Positions 33,964-46,203 are shown, counted from the stretch's first letter. The stretch is 64,000 nt of DNA from Mesorhabditis belari (GCA_958450365.1 CAUEEP010000730.1:2683501-2747500); one strand, 5' to 3'. The notes: generated by a model from the sequence alone, not told the origin. A program made the numbers and translations.

Positions 33964-36900
33964 ATGTCTTTTGGCGATGATCCGGTTTATCGAGGATATG
34001 TTGATCGCCGAAATCGGGGTAAAGTTTTCCGGGGAATCGATCGATTACTGCTTTTTTTGACTAAAACCATTACACTAAAGCCAGAATACGGTCGTTTTTT
34101 TCTTAAAAATATTTCAAATTGAGGTTACAGGCTTAAATAGCCTTTAGAATTGGACCAGAAACTTTCAGAAATGGCCTCGAGTGGAACAAGCTCTGATGGA
34201 CGGCCATCTCGAACAGGAAGTGCGGATTATAAAATGTAAAAAAAAACAAGGAAATAAATCAATGTGCTCAACTATATTTAGGCCAAATTATGGGTATAAA
34301 TCTGATGGATATCAATCAGGATCAGCCAATCTTGGAGATGATCCTGTTTCTGCGGTTTGCTTGCTTTAACTTGCTTGCTTGCTTGCGAAAAGCTTGCTTT
34401 AACTGTGAGAAATGTTTAGGTTCGAACTTTAAGAAATCAAATGAGACAAAAGATGTCCAACTATCAATCAATGAATCTACCAGTAAAAGTTCGAAATTTT
34501 CGTATTGAAATAAACTAATGAAAGAATAATGTAGGCTCATCTTTGTCAAACGGCTTGTGATACTTTAAGCCGAGCTGAAGGGCAATTAATCGGAATGAAT
34601 AATAAAAGAAGAAATGCACTAATGGTCGGTGATAGTGGAAGTGCTGATCAAATGAAAGTGCAAATGGATCAAGTGAGGAGGTTCTGAAAAAAAAAAACCA
34701 CCGACATTTATTAGGTGAAAGATGATGCGATTCGAAATGCTTATGCTGATCTTGTCACCGATTCTAATCAGGTAAATTTCGTAGAAAAATGTCTACCAAA
34801 GTAGATAGATGAACGCGTATGGAGTGGATTCAAAGTGGACTCCACAAGAAGAATCCCATCCACCGAGAAATCCCACTCCACAACCATTGTTGCCAAGGCC
34901 ATCGAGTGATCGGTTGGTTAAATATTAACAAAACTAATTTGTTATGTATTACTAGTATGCTTTTCTTTGAATTCACTAGGCATGGCTAGACCTGTGCGCT
35001 TTTGTTTGACTAAATAACAAAAGCAAGTTTTCCGTTTACGTTTTTCCGTCGCAGTGCGTAGCTGCTCCATTCCTTGGGTTTTGCTTTATTCAATACACAA
35101 GTGTGAAAATGTTTCAACAAATGTTTCAACGAAGCTCAAAGAAACAATGTGTTGATCCAGAAACAAAAAGGAAATCACTTTTATGAAAATTGTGGAAGTA
35201 CACTACTGGACAATGAAATATCATATTTGAAAAAAGATCGTCACTTTCGCGCGTCTGTAACTCCCTTGTCTTTAAGTTTAAACTATTAGTGTTATACATT
35301 TTCTGAAAGCTCTTTTCAAGGGCTACACAATGGTAATATTAATATTTAGAAATACGGTAAAGTCAAGGGAGTTACAGACGCGCGAAAGTGACGATCTTTT
35401 TTCAAATATGATATTTCATTGTCCAGTACTGTATCTCGAAAAAAAGAAATCAACTTTCACAAAAAAAAAGTGAGAGAAAATTCTCTTCTTCTGACCAGGC
35501 TTGCAGAAAATTGAACATCTTTTAGTTTTTATAGAAAAATTCAACAAATGGAGCAGCTACGTTTTTCCGTCGCATTGCGTAGCTGCTCCATTCCTTGAGT
35601 TTTGCTTTGGCAATCAAAAGATATGAAATTTTTCGCTTACAAACCTGAATCTGACTAAATAGGGAAGGAGGCGTCCTTTCATACGCAACTGAGCACGACA
35701 TTGTTTAAGATACGGTATTTCTGGTGTCTTATTAGATTGCGGCAGCTTTTTGGTGATTCGTCGTCACAAATATGATCTTTTTTTCCATAGAACAGTTTTA
35801 TAGAAGACCATCAACTCGTACCAGAACTCCAGAAAGAAAGAAAACACCTGAGCGTGCAAGGAGTCAAGATGGAAGAAGGTACATATAGTCGATCAGCTTT
35901 TCTTTTCACTTACGATTAATATTTTAGAACAAAAAGTCGTCGTGGACCGTCAAATGAGCGTTTCCGGCCGAATAGTGTTGCTAGAAAGGTAAACAAAAAT
36001 ATTATGCAACTGAAATTTTTTTTTCTTTCCTATCTTTAGCCTCGTCGACAACGTCGCCCTCCTAGTCCAGAAGGAAATCAAACGCCATTTTCAATGCAAA
36101 AAGGCCCAAATCCTCAACCTGAATTTGATGTTAGACAATTTTTTTTTATAGTTTTCATAAAAGAAAATTACAGCCTGATATTCGTAGAAATGGTCGACTC
36201 GCTGAAATGGAGAGGCGTAAAAGAGGAGAGGTATTTTCCAAGAATCGACATTTATTTTCATTTCTTTTATTCCACAGTTTATTCAACCAACATCACAAGC
36301 TGAAGCAAATGCCATGTTATTTGATAATCCTTATAAACCGCCAAATCAATATGGGTACCTCATATTATACTTAAAATCAACTGCTTATATTTTAGACAAT
36401 GCCCATATTGTGACCGAGTTGAGCCAAGCTTTGGTAGAAAACAGAATTTGGAGAGACATTACACAACTGATTGCCCAATGCTTGTGAAATGCCGCTACTG
36501 TAATAAAGTTGTTCAAGTAAGAAAAAAGAATTTGGCATTTTGTCAATTTGAAAAATATCTATAGGCAAATTATGATTTAAACTCACATTTAGGCTAGAGA
36601 ATTGACAAATCATTATTTGGATCGTTGCGTTTTCTTGGAAGACAAAATGAAGCCGTGTCCTTTGTGCGGATTGGCAGCTGATGAGCATGATATTGCGGAT
36701 GGAGTATCACATCCATTATGTCGAGGTATAAGATGCAACAAAAAGCCAAGTTTTGTCAAAAAGGAATCGAATTCGAGCAAAAAAATATGCAGCGCTCGTT
36801 TTGTATGCAAACGTTTTATCCACTATGCCATCGAGTGACGTTCGAGGTCCATGAGAGAACCCTTATAAAGGCATCTTTCTTCGACTCGAAATTTTCGCAT

Positions 36901-37681
36901 TATGTCGAGATATAAGATAAAACTTTATGAAATAATAGTTCGGGATGTGGTTTTATTAAAAACTACGGTACAAAACCCGATTTCTAAGGTCGAATGGCTC
37001 CATCGGGTGCTCGTTGGTGTGCTCTTTGTGCTGTGGCTGTTGATGACAACAAGGAATCATGGAAGGTATTTCCACCAAAAAGATCATTGAAATTGAAATC
37101 TGAAATCATTTAAGAGACATCTTCAATTAGGACCAAATGGTTGTTACAACAATCCACGTTTAAATGGAGAAGAGGCTTTGTTGGAACGACGAGGTTTAGA
37201 TGGAAGAGATCCGATGGCACCAAATGATGGCACATATGATCCAAATAATCCAAACGGTAATAAAATGAAAGCTAGTCTAAACTTGCAAAGGCAGCTTTCT
37301 TGATACTTAAAATTTTGATAAAATTCAGGGGCAAATGGCGGCACAAACACAACGACAAATAGCAAAACGTCGACGAAAACGACGAGCAAATTGAACGGAG
37401 CAAAACTTATTGATGCAGATCAATTGGTTTGATAATATTATAGGAAAAGCTCAAACACTGAAATTTTCAGATTAAAGCCTTACAAGAAGCGCAAAATGCT
37501 AAAAGGGCATCAAAAGCAGCAAAGATGAAAGAAATTGAAAATAAAGACGTGAAAGATGGTTGGGTATGGGTTAAGAAAAAGCTATTTGACAATTTCAGCT
37601 GTTCCTCCTGCTACAGCTCCTGCTACAACAACTCCTGCTACAACAACAACCACTACAACCACCACCAAATCGAGTTCATAA
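33964..37681 (+). CDS. CEP104-type C2HC zinc-finger protein
   Basis: Likely centriole/cilium-tip or microtubule-associated protein. The N-terminal part is Ser/Gly- and Arg-rich and low in complexity (MSFGDDPVYRGYVDRRNR, then SSGTSSDGRPSRTGS); a Gln/Asp helical segment lies at about 34530-34775; a basic Pro-rich region (TRTPERKKTPERARS, RRQRRPPSPEG) at 35790-36080. The informative part is the zinc-finger block at about 36395-37145: CPYCDRVEPSF, then HYTTDCPMLVKCRYC, RCVFLEDKMKPCPLCG, ARWCALC and WKRHLQLGPNGC. The order and spacing match the C-terminal zinc fingers of CEP104. The tail is Thr-rich and ends TTTTTTTTKSSS. The N-terminal jelly-roll and the TOG domain of vertebrate CEP104 were not found; the gene is about half its length. 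The intron at about 34917-35795 holds a MITE and a flanking direct repeat. Confidence 0.8.
35199..35434. mobile_element. palindromic MITE, family A, copy 3
   Basis: Same inverted arms as the copies at 10729 and 29122. It lies in an intron of the CEP104-type gene between two direct copies of a roughly 50-bp segment (35039-35089 and 35558-35608) containing GTAGCTGCTCCATTCCTTG. Confidence 0.88.
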
Positions 37682-37806
37682 TTTTCATCAATATTTTGGG
37701 ACAAACCTTGAATTCATTCATTCATTCATGCAACTCTTCTTTCAATCTAAATTTGTTCAAATATGCATGCCTAGTATTCTAAAATTATGCATTATAGTAC
37801 GATAAA

Positions 37807-38190
37807 TGTTATTCTCAAAAGCTTTTCTTGGTTTTCTTGGTTTTCTTGGTTTCGAACTTTGCTACAACAACTTTATACCTCTTTTCACTACTTTCATCAA
37901 CGCTTTCTATCGCCGAAAACTCTTTGGCTATGAGTGTACACTTTTCAACAATTCTCAAAACACTTTCAAAAGACATCGATTTGTGTGCCAAATGAATCAT
38001 CGCTGACTGTCATAAAGCTGGCTGTACACATGAGTCATCCAACGGTTGAACTCTGCATGTTCTTGAGATTATTGAACTCATCATAAACTACACTTTTTGT
38101 GTTACCCAAAGCAGCGTGTACTTTGTTTTGTTTAATAGCAATTTCATAAATGAATCTCAATGATCTTTTCGAGACTTCTCTCGTACTTTG
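37807..38190 (-). pseudogene. possible broken coding fragment, unknown
   Basis: On the minus strand three successive frames read like protein: RFIYEIAIKQNKVHAALGNT..., then EFNRWMTHVYSQLYDSQR, then IHLAHKSMSFESVLRIVEKC... ending in KTKKTKKSF and stop. Each switch corresponds to one missing base, and no splice sites lie between them. Composition is protein-like, but I recognise no family. It may be a retrocopy or degenerate gene, or chance. Confidence 0.3.
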
Positions 38191-39269
38191 GTGAGGAAAT
38201 TTTGCACTAGCCTAACAGGTAGTGATTTTGAATGATTGTGAGAAAAAAAAGAAAGAAGGGGGTCCATAGAGACGGACACAGTATAGAGTCTGGGGGATCA
38301 CCCAGGAGACCTGTCCACATCAGAATAGCCGATCGGACGGGAAAAGCCCCTACCCCTTTCTCCCCAAATTTCTCTTTTCTCGTTGTCTTGTCGCGACAGT
38401 CCCGAGAATGAGTTGGCACTTTGCCAATCCTCTTCTCTCGTCTTTCTCTCTTTTATCTTTTATCTTTTGACTCAATGTTTTTCTCGTCTTTTTCTCTCTG
38501 TTCAATTGACAGTCACAAGTTAAAAATTTTTGATTGACGCCACATTGAACTCGTTGCACGTACAAAGTAGAATATCAATGATTGGACTTCGAAAATTTCC
38601 ATAAGACTCACAAAATACGAGAAACTTATTTTTTTTCTTGTAGCTGTTTGTGGAATAACTTTTTTTTGATGTGATTTTGAAATATTTGAAAACGCTAAGC
38701 ATCTAGAGCATTTAAATACTTTCAGAAGTCATCTGTGTGAGATCAAGAAGTATTTGATTATTGATTGATTCCTCGCACAGAATCTTATCAGACAGGCCCT
38801 TCCCACTCTTTTTTTCCCTTCTTTTCCCTTTTCTTTTCTGTAATTGCTCGTTTTTTTTTTTCTGTGTCCTCTAATCGTTGAATTAAACAAAATTTTAGGC
38901 AAATGACGAAAGGCGCTCAACTATTCTATTAGAATCGTACCAAAGCGTCCACAACGTTACTATTGGTAAGCTTTTTGGTTTGATTTGATGTTTCCTTAAA
39001 TTGTAGTTCATATTTTAGGAAAGAACTTTTGAACTTTGAGCTTTGAGCTTTGTGTTTTGTGTTCAAATATACCTAACAACATCAACAATTCTTATCAATA
39101 AGTTGTTATTTTGTTTGTTTAGGAGACGGCGATTAAAGCGCTGAATGGATTACGCAGTTCATGCGAGCATTCCAATCAATCAATCAGCTTCTATATCGCA
39201 CACTTATATTTCGAGAGAGTAAGTTTTTGATTTTTAGAAATTAACTGAGGAAAATTTATTGCTTTCATT

Positions 39270-39275
39270 TTTAGC
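39270..39275 (+). promoter_or_regulatory. splice acceptor before the NIPA start codon
   Basis: TTTTTAG lies 7 bp before the ATG at 39282. It is either a trans-splice acceptor or the end of a 5' untranslated intron. It supports this start codon. Confidence 0.45.
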
Positions 39276-39281
39276 AACCCA

Positions 39282-41243
39282 ATGAGCAATGAGGCGACGA
39301 ACATCGGGGCGAGTCCCTCGTCTGAACGTGAAGACAAAGTAAGTGTTTTTTTATCTGAGAAAAAATTTTTTTTTTCTAGGTTATGTTAGATTTCTACATT
39401 GGCCTTGGACTTGCGGTATCTTCCTCGTTATTCATCGGTTCCTCATTTATCATCAAGAAAAAGGCCCTAATAAAGGTGAGCTTAATAATAAAATCTTTAA
39501 TCTTTGAATTGCATTGTAGACCGTATAAAATTTTTGATTTTTATTAGTAATTTATTTTTAGCTAGCGAGCGAAGAATGTACAGCAAGAGCTTCGGAAGGC
39601 GGCTTTGGTTATTTAAAGGAATGGATGTGGTGGTTGGGTGTGATCACAAGTAAGACTTTATGCTGCTTTAACTGCTTAAGGTTCTTGAATATTTGAATAA
39701 ACTTTGAAAAGAAAAATGTTTGTATTAGTATCATCATTCTTTATCCTTAAAATGTTTTGATATGATTTAGTGGGTCTTGGCGAGGCGTGCAATTTTGCTG
39801 CTTATGCCTTTGCACCGGCGAGTCTTGTCACTCCACTGGGGGCACTTTCTGTGCTCGTTACGTAAGTCTTTGTTGATTTTTCATTTTTATTTCTTTTTAG
39901 GGCAGTACTATCTTCACATCTACTCAAAGAGCGACTCAACTTGTTAGGGAAAATTGGCTGTGCTGTTTGTCTTCTGGGAAGCACGGTTTGTTTTTATCAA
40001 TTATTCCTAACACTCTTTTTTTTTCATTTATCAACTATCTGAGTTTTCTCTTTCAGGTAATTGTGATCCATTCCCCTAAAGAGGAAGAAGTTGCGTCAAT
40101 GGCTGATCTCGCCCTAAAAATGAAAGATGCTGGTAAGTTGTTTTCAAATAGTTGCCCTAGCTTTCGAATGGCATTCGTAATGTTGTGATTTTAGCTTTCA
40201 TTTTGTACGTGATCGCAGTGATTCTGGCGACATTATTCATTGTGATTTACATTTGTCCCCGATATGGACGTTCAAACATTCTCTGTTACATTTCCGTCTG
40301 CTCTTTGATTGGATCACTTTCTGTTCTTTCCGTGAAGGTTTGACTTTATTTCGACTTTTCTAAAATTTATTTCTAGGGTCTCGGCCTCGCCATTAAAGAA
40401 ACTCTCTCCGGAAATCAGCAATTTACGAATTTGCTCACCTATTTTTGGCTTTTCTCAGTTATTGCGTGCGTCTCCGTTCAATTGGTTAGTACAGTTTTGT
40501 CAGCATAATCAAGGATTTTTAGATTTATCTAAACAAATCTCTCGACATATACAACACCTCAATGGTTACGCCCATTTATTATGTGTTTTTCACGACTTTT
40601 GTAATTTTGGCATCGTCAATTCTATACAAAGTGAGTATTAAAATTTAGGAAAAGATAATATGTTAAAAATAGGTCTGCTTTTTAACTTAAATTTCATGTA
40701 TTTAGGAATGGAGTTGCCTGGGTGCGTCAGATGTGATTGGAAACGTGATAGGATTTTTGACAACTATAATTGGCATCTTCCAGGTATTTTGATTCTTTTT
40801 GAAAATATTGAAAAAATATTCCATTTCAATTATTTTGCGTGTTTTTCTCAAAATAACCCTCAAGATTTGCAAGCATTTGCGAGAAATTGCCAATAAATTT
40901 ACTAAGATCTAAATCGAGCATAACTTTTCAATGTTTTAGATGCAACTCTTCCGTGATGTAAATATCTCCCTTCGACATGTGCGTGTTCTTCTCAACAAAC
41001 CATCATGTTCTCTTTCACAAGTACGCCATGATCGATCTAATAATTCTAGATTTAAGGCTTCTTTATTTATTTAGTGACTCAGTTCGACTAGGTATCTATT
41101 TTTTTTTATGCTGCTTTCTTTTTTTCAATTTTGGAGAATTTATATAAATCCGGTAAAATCGGTTTCAGCTCGAGTTCCACAACTCAACCAGCTCGTTGGT
41201 GGACGACTTGTCTCCACAACAAAGGAGAAATGTTTATACATAA
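39282..41243 (+). CDS. NIPA-type magnesium transporter
   Basis: Multi-pass membrane protein of the NIPA1/2 family (DMT superfamily), associated with Mg2+ uptake at plasma membrane and endosomes. About eleven short exons. After a polar start ([18 protein letters not shown]) come about nine hydrophobic segments. Family signatures: [104 protein letters not shown]. The last exon is uncertain: splicing at the donor after SCSLSQ to an acceptor at 41168 adds [18 protein letters not shown] and stops at 41243; reading through would stop at 41074. The gene converges with the elongase on the other strand, 123 bp away. Confidence 0.93.
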
Positions 41244-41366
41244 ATTTCGATATAGTTTATAAAAATTTATTAGAGCACCAATTTTGTACTAAAATGCACC
41301 AAGTAGAAATGCGATTGGAAACCCGTGCATGCAGTTGCGATATACGGACACACACTTTTAATCTTT

Positions 41367-42497
41367 TTATAATTTCTTCTCCTTGTCGCTCTCCGATTTG
41401 ATCGATCGATGGCGAATATAGGTACTCCAGTAAAAATGAAGGAATAAAATCAAAAATGTTGTGTAGATAAGAAATGCGAGACTCAGATTGGCTCTCGATT
41501 GTTGACATCTAGATTATGCATCATTCTTTCTTTTCTAATCTCACCATCTTTAACTTACTTCCAATCAGTGTTCTGCTTGATCCAAAGAACACAACAAGAA
41601 ATCATGACTCCGATTAGCATTTGAGTTGTTTGAATGATTGTCACCCACTTTGAGATTTTTCTACAAGTTCAATTCCAAAGTGCTATTTTTGTCTAATTTC
41701 AAACCGAGGAACTTTAATGCCCATTGCGGTAAGAGTGTAATAGAAATACATTACAGAATGTGCAAAATAGTTCATTGTTATGAAAGCTCGCCCGGCAGCT
41801 GTATGCTCGGCTCCTAAACGCGTATTTATATTCATTTCTAATATGTGATTTGGTAACCTGCGTGAACTGTGTAAATGAGAACAGCCGCATGATGGTAGTA
41901 ATGCAAAAATATAAGCGGTTTTTGCGTAGAACAATGAAAAGCGTGTCACCGAGTTCAAAAATCTGAAAAGTGATTTACTAGTTGTCACATGGTCACCTCA
42001 AAACCTTGGATATCGCAAAAAGTAGACTCCAGAAGGCAGCGACATCATTTGGATGACAAGAATAACAAATCCATTCATAGGGTGTACGGTGTTGCAGCGA
42101 ATAAAACAAATCCTGGAAAATATCTATGTTCTTGAAGTTTTTTTTTAATTTATGAACCTCTCCAAATCGAATAAAACCAAAAATGCTGAACAAAGCAAGA
42201 AAAGCGTTCCAGAAAATAAGTGGCAAGCGAAGATCGAATGCTTTTTTGTGTTCCAAATATGACTGGATCAATTTGATGATTGCAAAATATATCACCTAAA
42301 GCTTTTTAATCAAAATTCCCGTACAGATTCCCGTACAGATATGGTGATTGTGTGCGCCCAGTTCTGTTGCAAAAATTTTGTGATCAAAACCGGCTCATCG
42401 ACTCTTTCAAATGGTAGAGCAAATCTAGAAAAAGTTTATTCTTGAATTAAGAAAGAAAAACTATCGTACGAGTAACGATAGTTTGAGTGAATTCCAT
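41367..42497 (-). CDS. fatty-acid elongase (ELO family)
   Basis: ER membrane 3-ketoacyl-CoA synthase of the ELO family, for long-chain fatty-acid elongation. Exons read 42497 down to 41367. Signatures in order: SYLEHKKAFDLRLPLIFWN, LALFSIFGFIRF, HPNDVAAFWSLLFAISK, FELGDTLFIVLRK, catalytic histidine box HYYHH, MNYFAHSVMYFYYTL, MGIKVPR, KWVTIIQTTQMLIGV, CCVLWIKQNTDW, and the final helix LIYTTFLILFLHFYWSTYIR followed by a lysine-rich tail (SESDKEKKL). One A too few in an A run at 41919-41923 breaks the frame just before the histidine box, although residues continue perfectly in the next frame. The specific paralog (elo-1 to elo-9 in C. elegans) is not determined. Confidence 0.92.
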
Positions 42498-43118
42498 GGT
42501 CGGTGTGGTTGGTTTTGTAGAGAGAGAAATCGTTGAGGGAAGACCAAAAATCGTGCAAAACCTCAGATGCGATCATTGTGGTGAGAAATGGAAAAAGAGG
42601 AGATCAATTTCTATGCGAAGGCACCCATTCAACCCCCTCGCACCCGTCTCTATTCCCTTCAATAAATAGGTCAACCACTTCAAGGACATCTCTTCAATAA
42701 CAGTTTCAATCGGACATCTCTATCCATCTCTCATCCATTTCCTTTCACTTTTCTCTTTTCCTTATCCACTTTCGTTGAGTATAGCCGATGTTGTGGAAAT
42801 CGTATTTTAAGCAATAGCAATTTTTATTCGTGTTCACACAAATATATCAATGAGTACTTAATTTCTAAAAAAAAAGCTAAAATTGTTTAAATAATCATTT
42901 AAAATGGGTCCATGGATTTGACTAGCAAAAAGCACCATAAATTATGTGATAAATGGCGATAACTGGTCAAAGAAAAGGCACAGATTTGAGTTAAAGATTA
43001 GAAGAAATGTGAAATTAAACCTTTAAAGAACGTTTGTGAGTAGCAACTTCAATTGATATGAAAATTCAAACGATGAAAATTCAAGCAATGATAAGAGTGT
43101 AGAAGAAGAATGAAACAA
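42498..43118. other. intergenic, no gene seen
   Basis: Upstream of the elongase and downstream of the 123-residue membrane protein. C/T-rich at 42600-42780, then AT-rich. A small open frame overlapping the elongase start is considered chance. Confidence 0.45.
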
Positions 43119-44493
43119 TCAGCTTTTTCGTCCCCAAACAGTTACAATCATAACGATGAAGAAAATGAGAATCGGTAAAAGGAGAAGAAGAATAATGAGA
43201 CCGACAATAAAGCGTCGACGTCGCCTCAGCTGGTCGGCTGTTAGATATGGTGGTTGGGATATTAGTGCTGAAATTCTTTTTTTTTTGTGTCTTTTATTAG
43301 TTTTACTGGTTCTTCTCGGAAATCTGAGTCTTTTCATTGTGAAAAGCTATCATATCCAAAACCCAAAGCCAATGCGATTCTCTTGAGACTTTTCTTCGAA
43401 CAAAGAGCTAAAATAAACTCCGCCAATAGGTTTTACGCGCCTGAAAACCCAGAGCACAAATGTTTAACACTAAATCTCATTTGGGGAATCATTTACAGAA
43501 CAAAAGAAAGATCACTATGCAAAGTGACTGACGAGGTGTTCTTTGAAAAGGAGCGGAGAGCGACTGAACTTTCCCGTTTTTTGGGCACTATGCTCAAACT
43601 TATGGGATCAATTTTTGCCTATTTCTGCTACAAATCAGCCTGTCAGAAACAAGGTTACGATAGTTTCCGAAAGTACTCGTTAAAGTAAAGTACTCGAAAG
43701 TAACCGTGTTAGTGTTAAAAATTTGTGCCCCAGGGTTTTCATTGGCGATGTTTATTTTAACCCATTTTCCCAAGAAAAGTCCCAAATGAATCGCATTGGC
43801 TTTGGATTTTGCTTTGGATTTTGCTTTGGATTCAGCTCCTTTTCAAAGAACACCTCGTCAGTCACTTTACATAGTGATCTTTCTTTTGTTCTGTAAATGA
43901 TTCCCCAAATGAGATTTAGTGTTAAACATTTGTGCTCTGGGTTTTCAGGCTCGTAAAACCTATTGGCGGAGTTTATTTTAGCTCTTTGTTCGAAGAAAAG
44001 TCTCAAGAGAATCGCATTAGCTTTGGATTTTGGATATGATAGCTTTTCACAATGAAAAGACCCGGATTTTCGAGAAGAACCGTTTTACTTGTTTGAGCAA
44101 CTATACAGTACTTTTGGATTGAGTAGCTAAATAGTATTATAGTGTCGTCCACGAATGTTGGCAATAAGTTAGGCAATAGTTATACTTTTAACTTTTTTTG
44201 TCATTTGTAGTGGTCTTGCTTACTGTTTCTATATTGATAGACGGGAGTCCCGTGGCATTCATATTGACTTCGGATGTGGGTGGGTGGATGTGTGGAGCAC
44301 GAGTGATCATAAATAGCGTGACCTGGTGGACGAAGGGTCGTTCTAGGCGAACCTGCAACAAATGTTGTCATTTAGTTGCATGTTTTCTAGAATAGTTACC
44401 AGGCGTCGGAACTGAATGAAATGTGGCCATGTATTCGGGTTGACTCGTCGCATATTTCTCGTGCTCATCGTAAGCCGGCGGTGGGCCGCTCAT
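43119..44493 (-). CDS. unrecognised 123-residue protein: PPAY motif plus C-terminal membrane helix
   Basis: Assembled by eye from three exons (44400-44493, 44224-44352, 43119-43267) with canonical GT/AG sites and a continuous frame. It begins MSGPPPAYDEHEKYATSQPE, giving a PPxY motif at residues 5-8, the usual ligand of WW domains (for example Nedd4-type ligases). The middle is polar with several Cys and His (DHSCSTHPPTH, YECHG). QPPYLTADQLRRRRR then precedes one strong hydrophobic segment of about 25 residues (GLIILLLLLPILIFFIVMIV), and the protein ends TVWGRKS. No signal peptide: probably a tail-anchored or type II protein with a cytosolic N-terminus. The second intron (956 bp) consists largely of a palindromic element. 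I recognise no family. Being spliced and short, it is easy to miss. Confidence 0.72.
43300..44090. mobile_element. palindromic element, family H
   Basis: Arms pair GAAAAGCTATCATATCCAAA and GAATCGCATTGG-type words over about 300 bp each (43310-43600 against 43790-44085), with a repeated GATTTTGCTTTG near 43805-43830. Open frames in the arms mirror each other and are not taken as genes. It fills intron 2 of the 123-residue protein gene. Confidence 0.85.
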
Positions 44494-45682
44494 CTTGCAA
44501 TCAATCGTTTCCAAAATTTAATGAGTTTGCAAAGCTTAAAGGGTGTTTAAAAGTGTTTGGAAGCTTTTAAGTAGGCCTTCTAAATAGACCTTTTAAATAG
44601 ATCTTTTAAATAGAATTTATAAAAAATTCTACTATGATTTGAAAGTTTGAAAAATTGCAATCAGCGGGTTGGTTACGAAAAACAGCTTAAAGGGAGGGTG
44701 AGGGGAGACTTCAAAAAGTTTGCACTGATCACTCGCTCACTCTTTTTTTTGGCAAAGGGGTGTGATACGAAGGTTTTTCCCCCATTTCCTATCTTGGCAC
44801 TTATTTGGATAGAACCCCTTCCCAATTTGTGGGTAAATAATATCATTTGACTCACAAACATCGTGTGAACTACAGCTGAACAGCATTTTTGCAAAGATTG
44901 TTTTTAATAAAAGGTATCGCTTTGTTGATTTTAGCTTCTACACTTTACTTTTCGAATTTTACAAAGTACAAAATGAAAAGAATAAAAGGTTTATTTAAAA
45001 GAGATAAAGAAATAGATTTTCGAGATCCTTAAAATTACTAGATTCAGCGATTGTATTGAAAAGCTCAAAAAAAGGAGAAACGAAAGTTTGAAGAAATGCT
45101 ATTGTATACGTTTATCTGAATCAACCCCTCTTCGAAATCGATTTTATGAGTGGGGGTGACTTGTACCCACAAAAAGTCATCTTCACACAGCACAAAAAGT
45201 CATCTTCAATCGGTTCCAAAATTTGATGGGTTTGCAAAGCTTTTCTTTTCGTTTATTAACAAAAAACAAAACAAAAACGCTTATTAACAAACAAACACCC
45301 ACAAAGTTTCGTTTATTAACAAAAAAAAAAACGATTGGGAAATTTAAAAGATATAAATTTTATTGTATATTAGTACAGAATGATAAGAAAGGACAGCTAA
45401 AACGCATAGTAGATTGATAAGCAAAGCTGTTAAAAAGAAATCTTTCTTCATATCAAAAGTAAATGATGAAAAATCGGCTTTTTTTTTGCCACGTTTCAAT
45501 CATTTTGTTCTAAGTGCTGGTTAATGCTAAAAATTAGTGTTATATCTCAAAAAATCACTCATCCTCTCTACTTTAATTTGATACCAAAGCATGTAGAAAC
45601 AAATGTACTGGTGAGATGAGAGATGAGCGTTTGTTTGAGAGTAAACTGTTAGACAATGAAACGTTCCTATGGGAGGCTTCTA

Positions 45683-46203
45683 TTGGGTTGGTGAATTGAA
45701 AACTGCCGGACTTTGAACTAAAATTTATTCAACATAAAACCATGAATTCATTCCAAATAATTTCCATTATTATTGACGACTTGTGCCCATTTTACAGGCA
45801 ATTTGCGGATCCCTCTTTCGTAGTAGGATTTTGGTTTGTGTGTGAGACAAGTGTGAGACTCAAAAATGGAGGGCTGGAGATGTCCCAGTTTGAGCGCTTT
45901 CTTCAAAAGAAACCCATTTTGTTGTCAATGGAAAAGTTGTAGAGAATCAAAAATTAGGCTTATAGCCAAATTTCCAAAAAGATATACTTAGTAGTTTCGC
46001 TTAAAATGCAAGTATTGTGAAAATTCGTAAATTTGACATTTCTTGAAAACCAGTTTTTGAATCGTTCTGAAAATTTGGATATAAACTTTATTTTTGATTC
46101 TCTACAACTTTTCCATTGACATAAAAATGGGTTTCTTTTGAAGAAAGTTCTCAAACTGTCACATATGACAATAGACCGGAGTTTTCAATTCGCCAACCCA
46201 ATA
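45683..46203. mobile_element. palindromic MITE, family B, copy 2
   Basis: Ends GGGTTGGTGAATTGAAAACT and the complement next to TA, same interior words as the copy at 14228 in opposite orientation. A further solo end (TTCAATTCATCAACCCAATA) lies at 46535-46554. Confidence 0.88.

Larger units (their letters stand above)
37682..39281. other. intergenic, with possible untranslated exons of the NIPA gene
   Basis: Splice-like boundaries near 38898, 38968, 39122 and 39219 could define non-coding 5' exons of the downstream transporter. A C/T-rich stretch lies at 38320-38510 and 38770-38840. The part at 37807-38190 is described separately. Confidence 0.4.

Noticed and set aside
42487..42669. 60-residue plus-strand frame with CDHCGEKWKKRRSISMRRH, zinc-finger-like
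   Set aside because: It overlaps the elongase start on the other strand, is isolated and has no splice context; a single C2H2-like spacing occurs easily by chance.
43287..44006. Matching open frames on both strands (FFEQRAKINSANRFY...)
   Set aside because: They are mirror images of the two arms of a palindromic element, in an intron, with no known domain.
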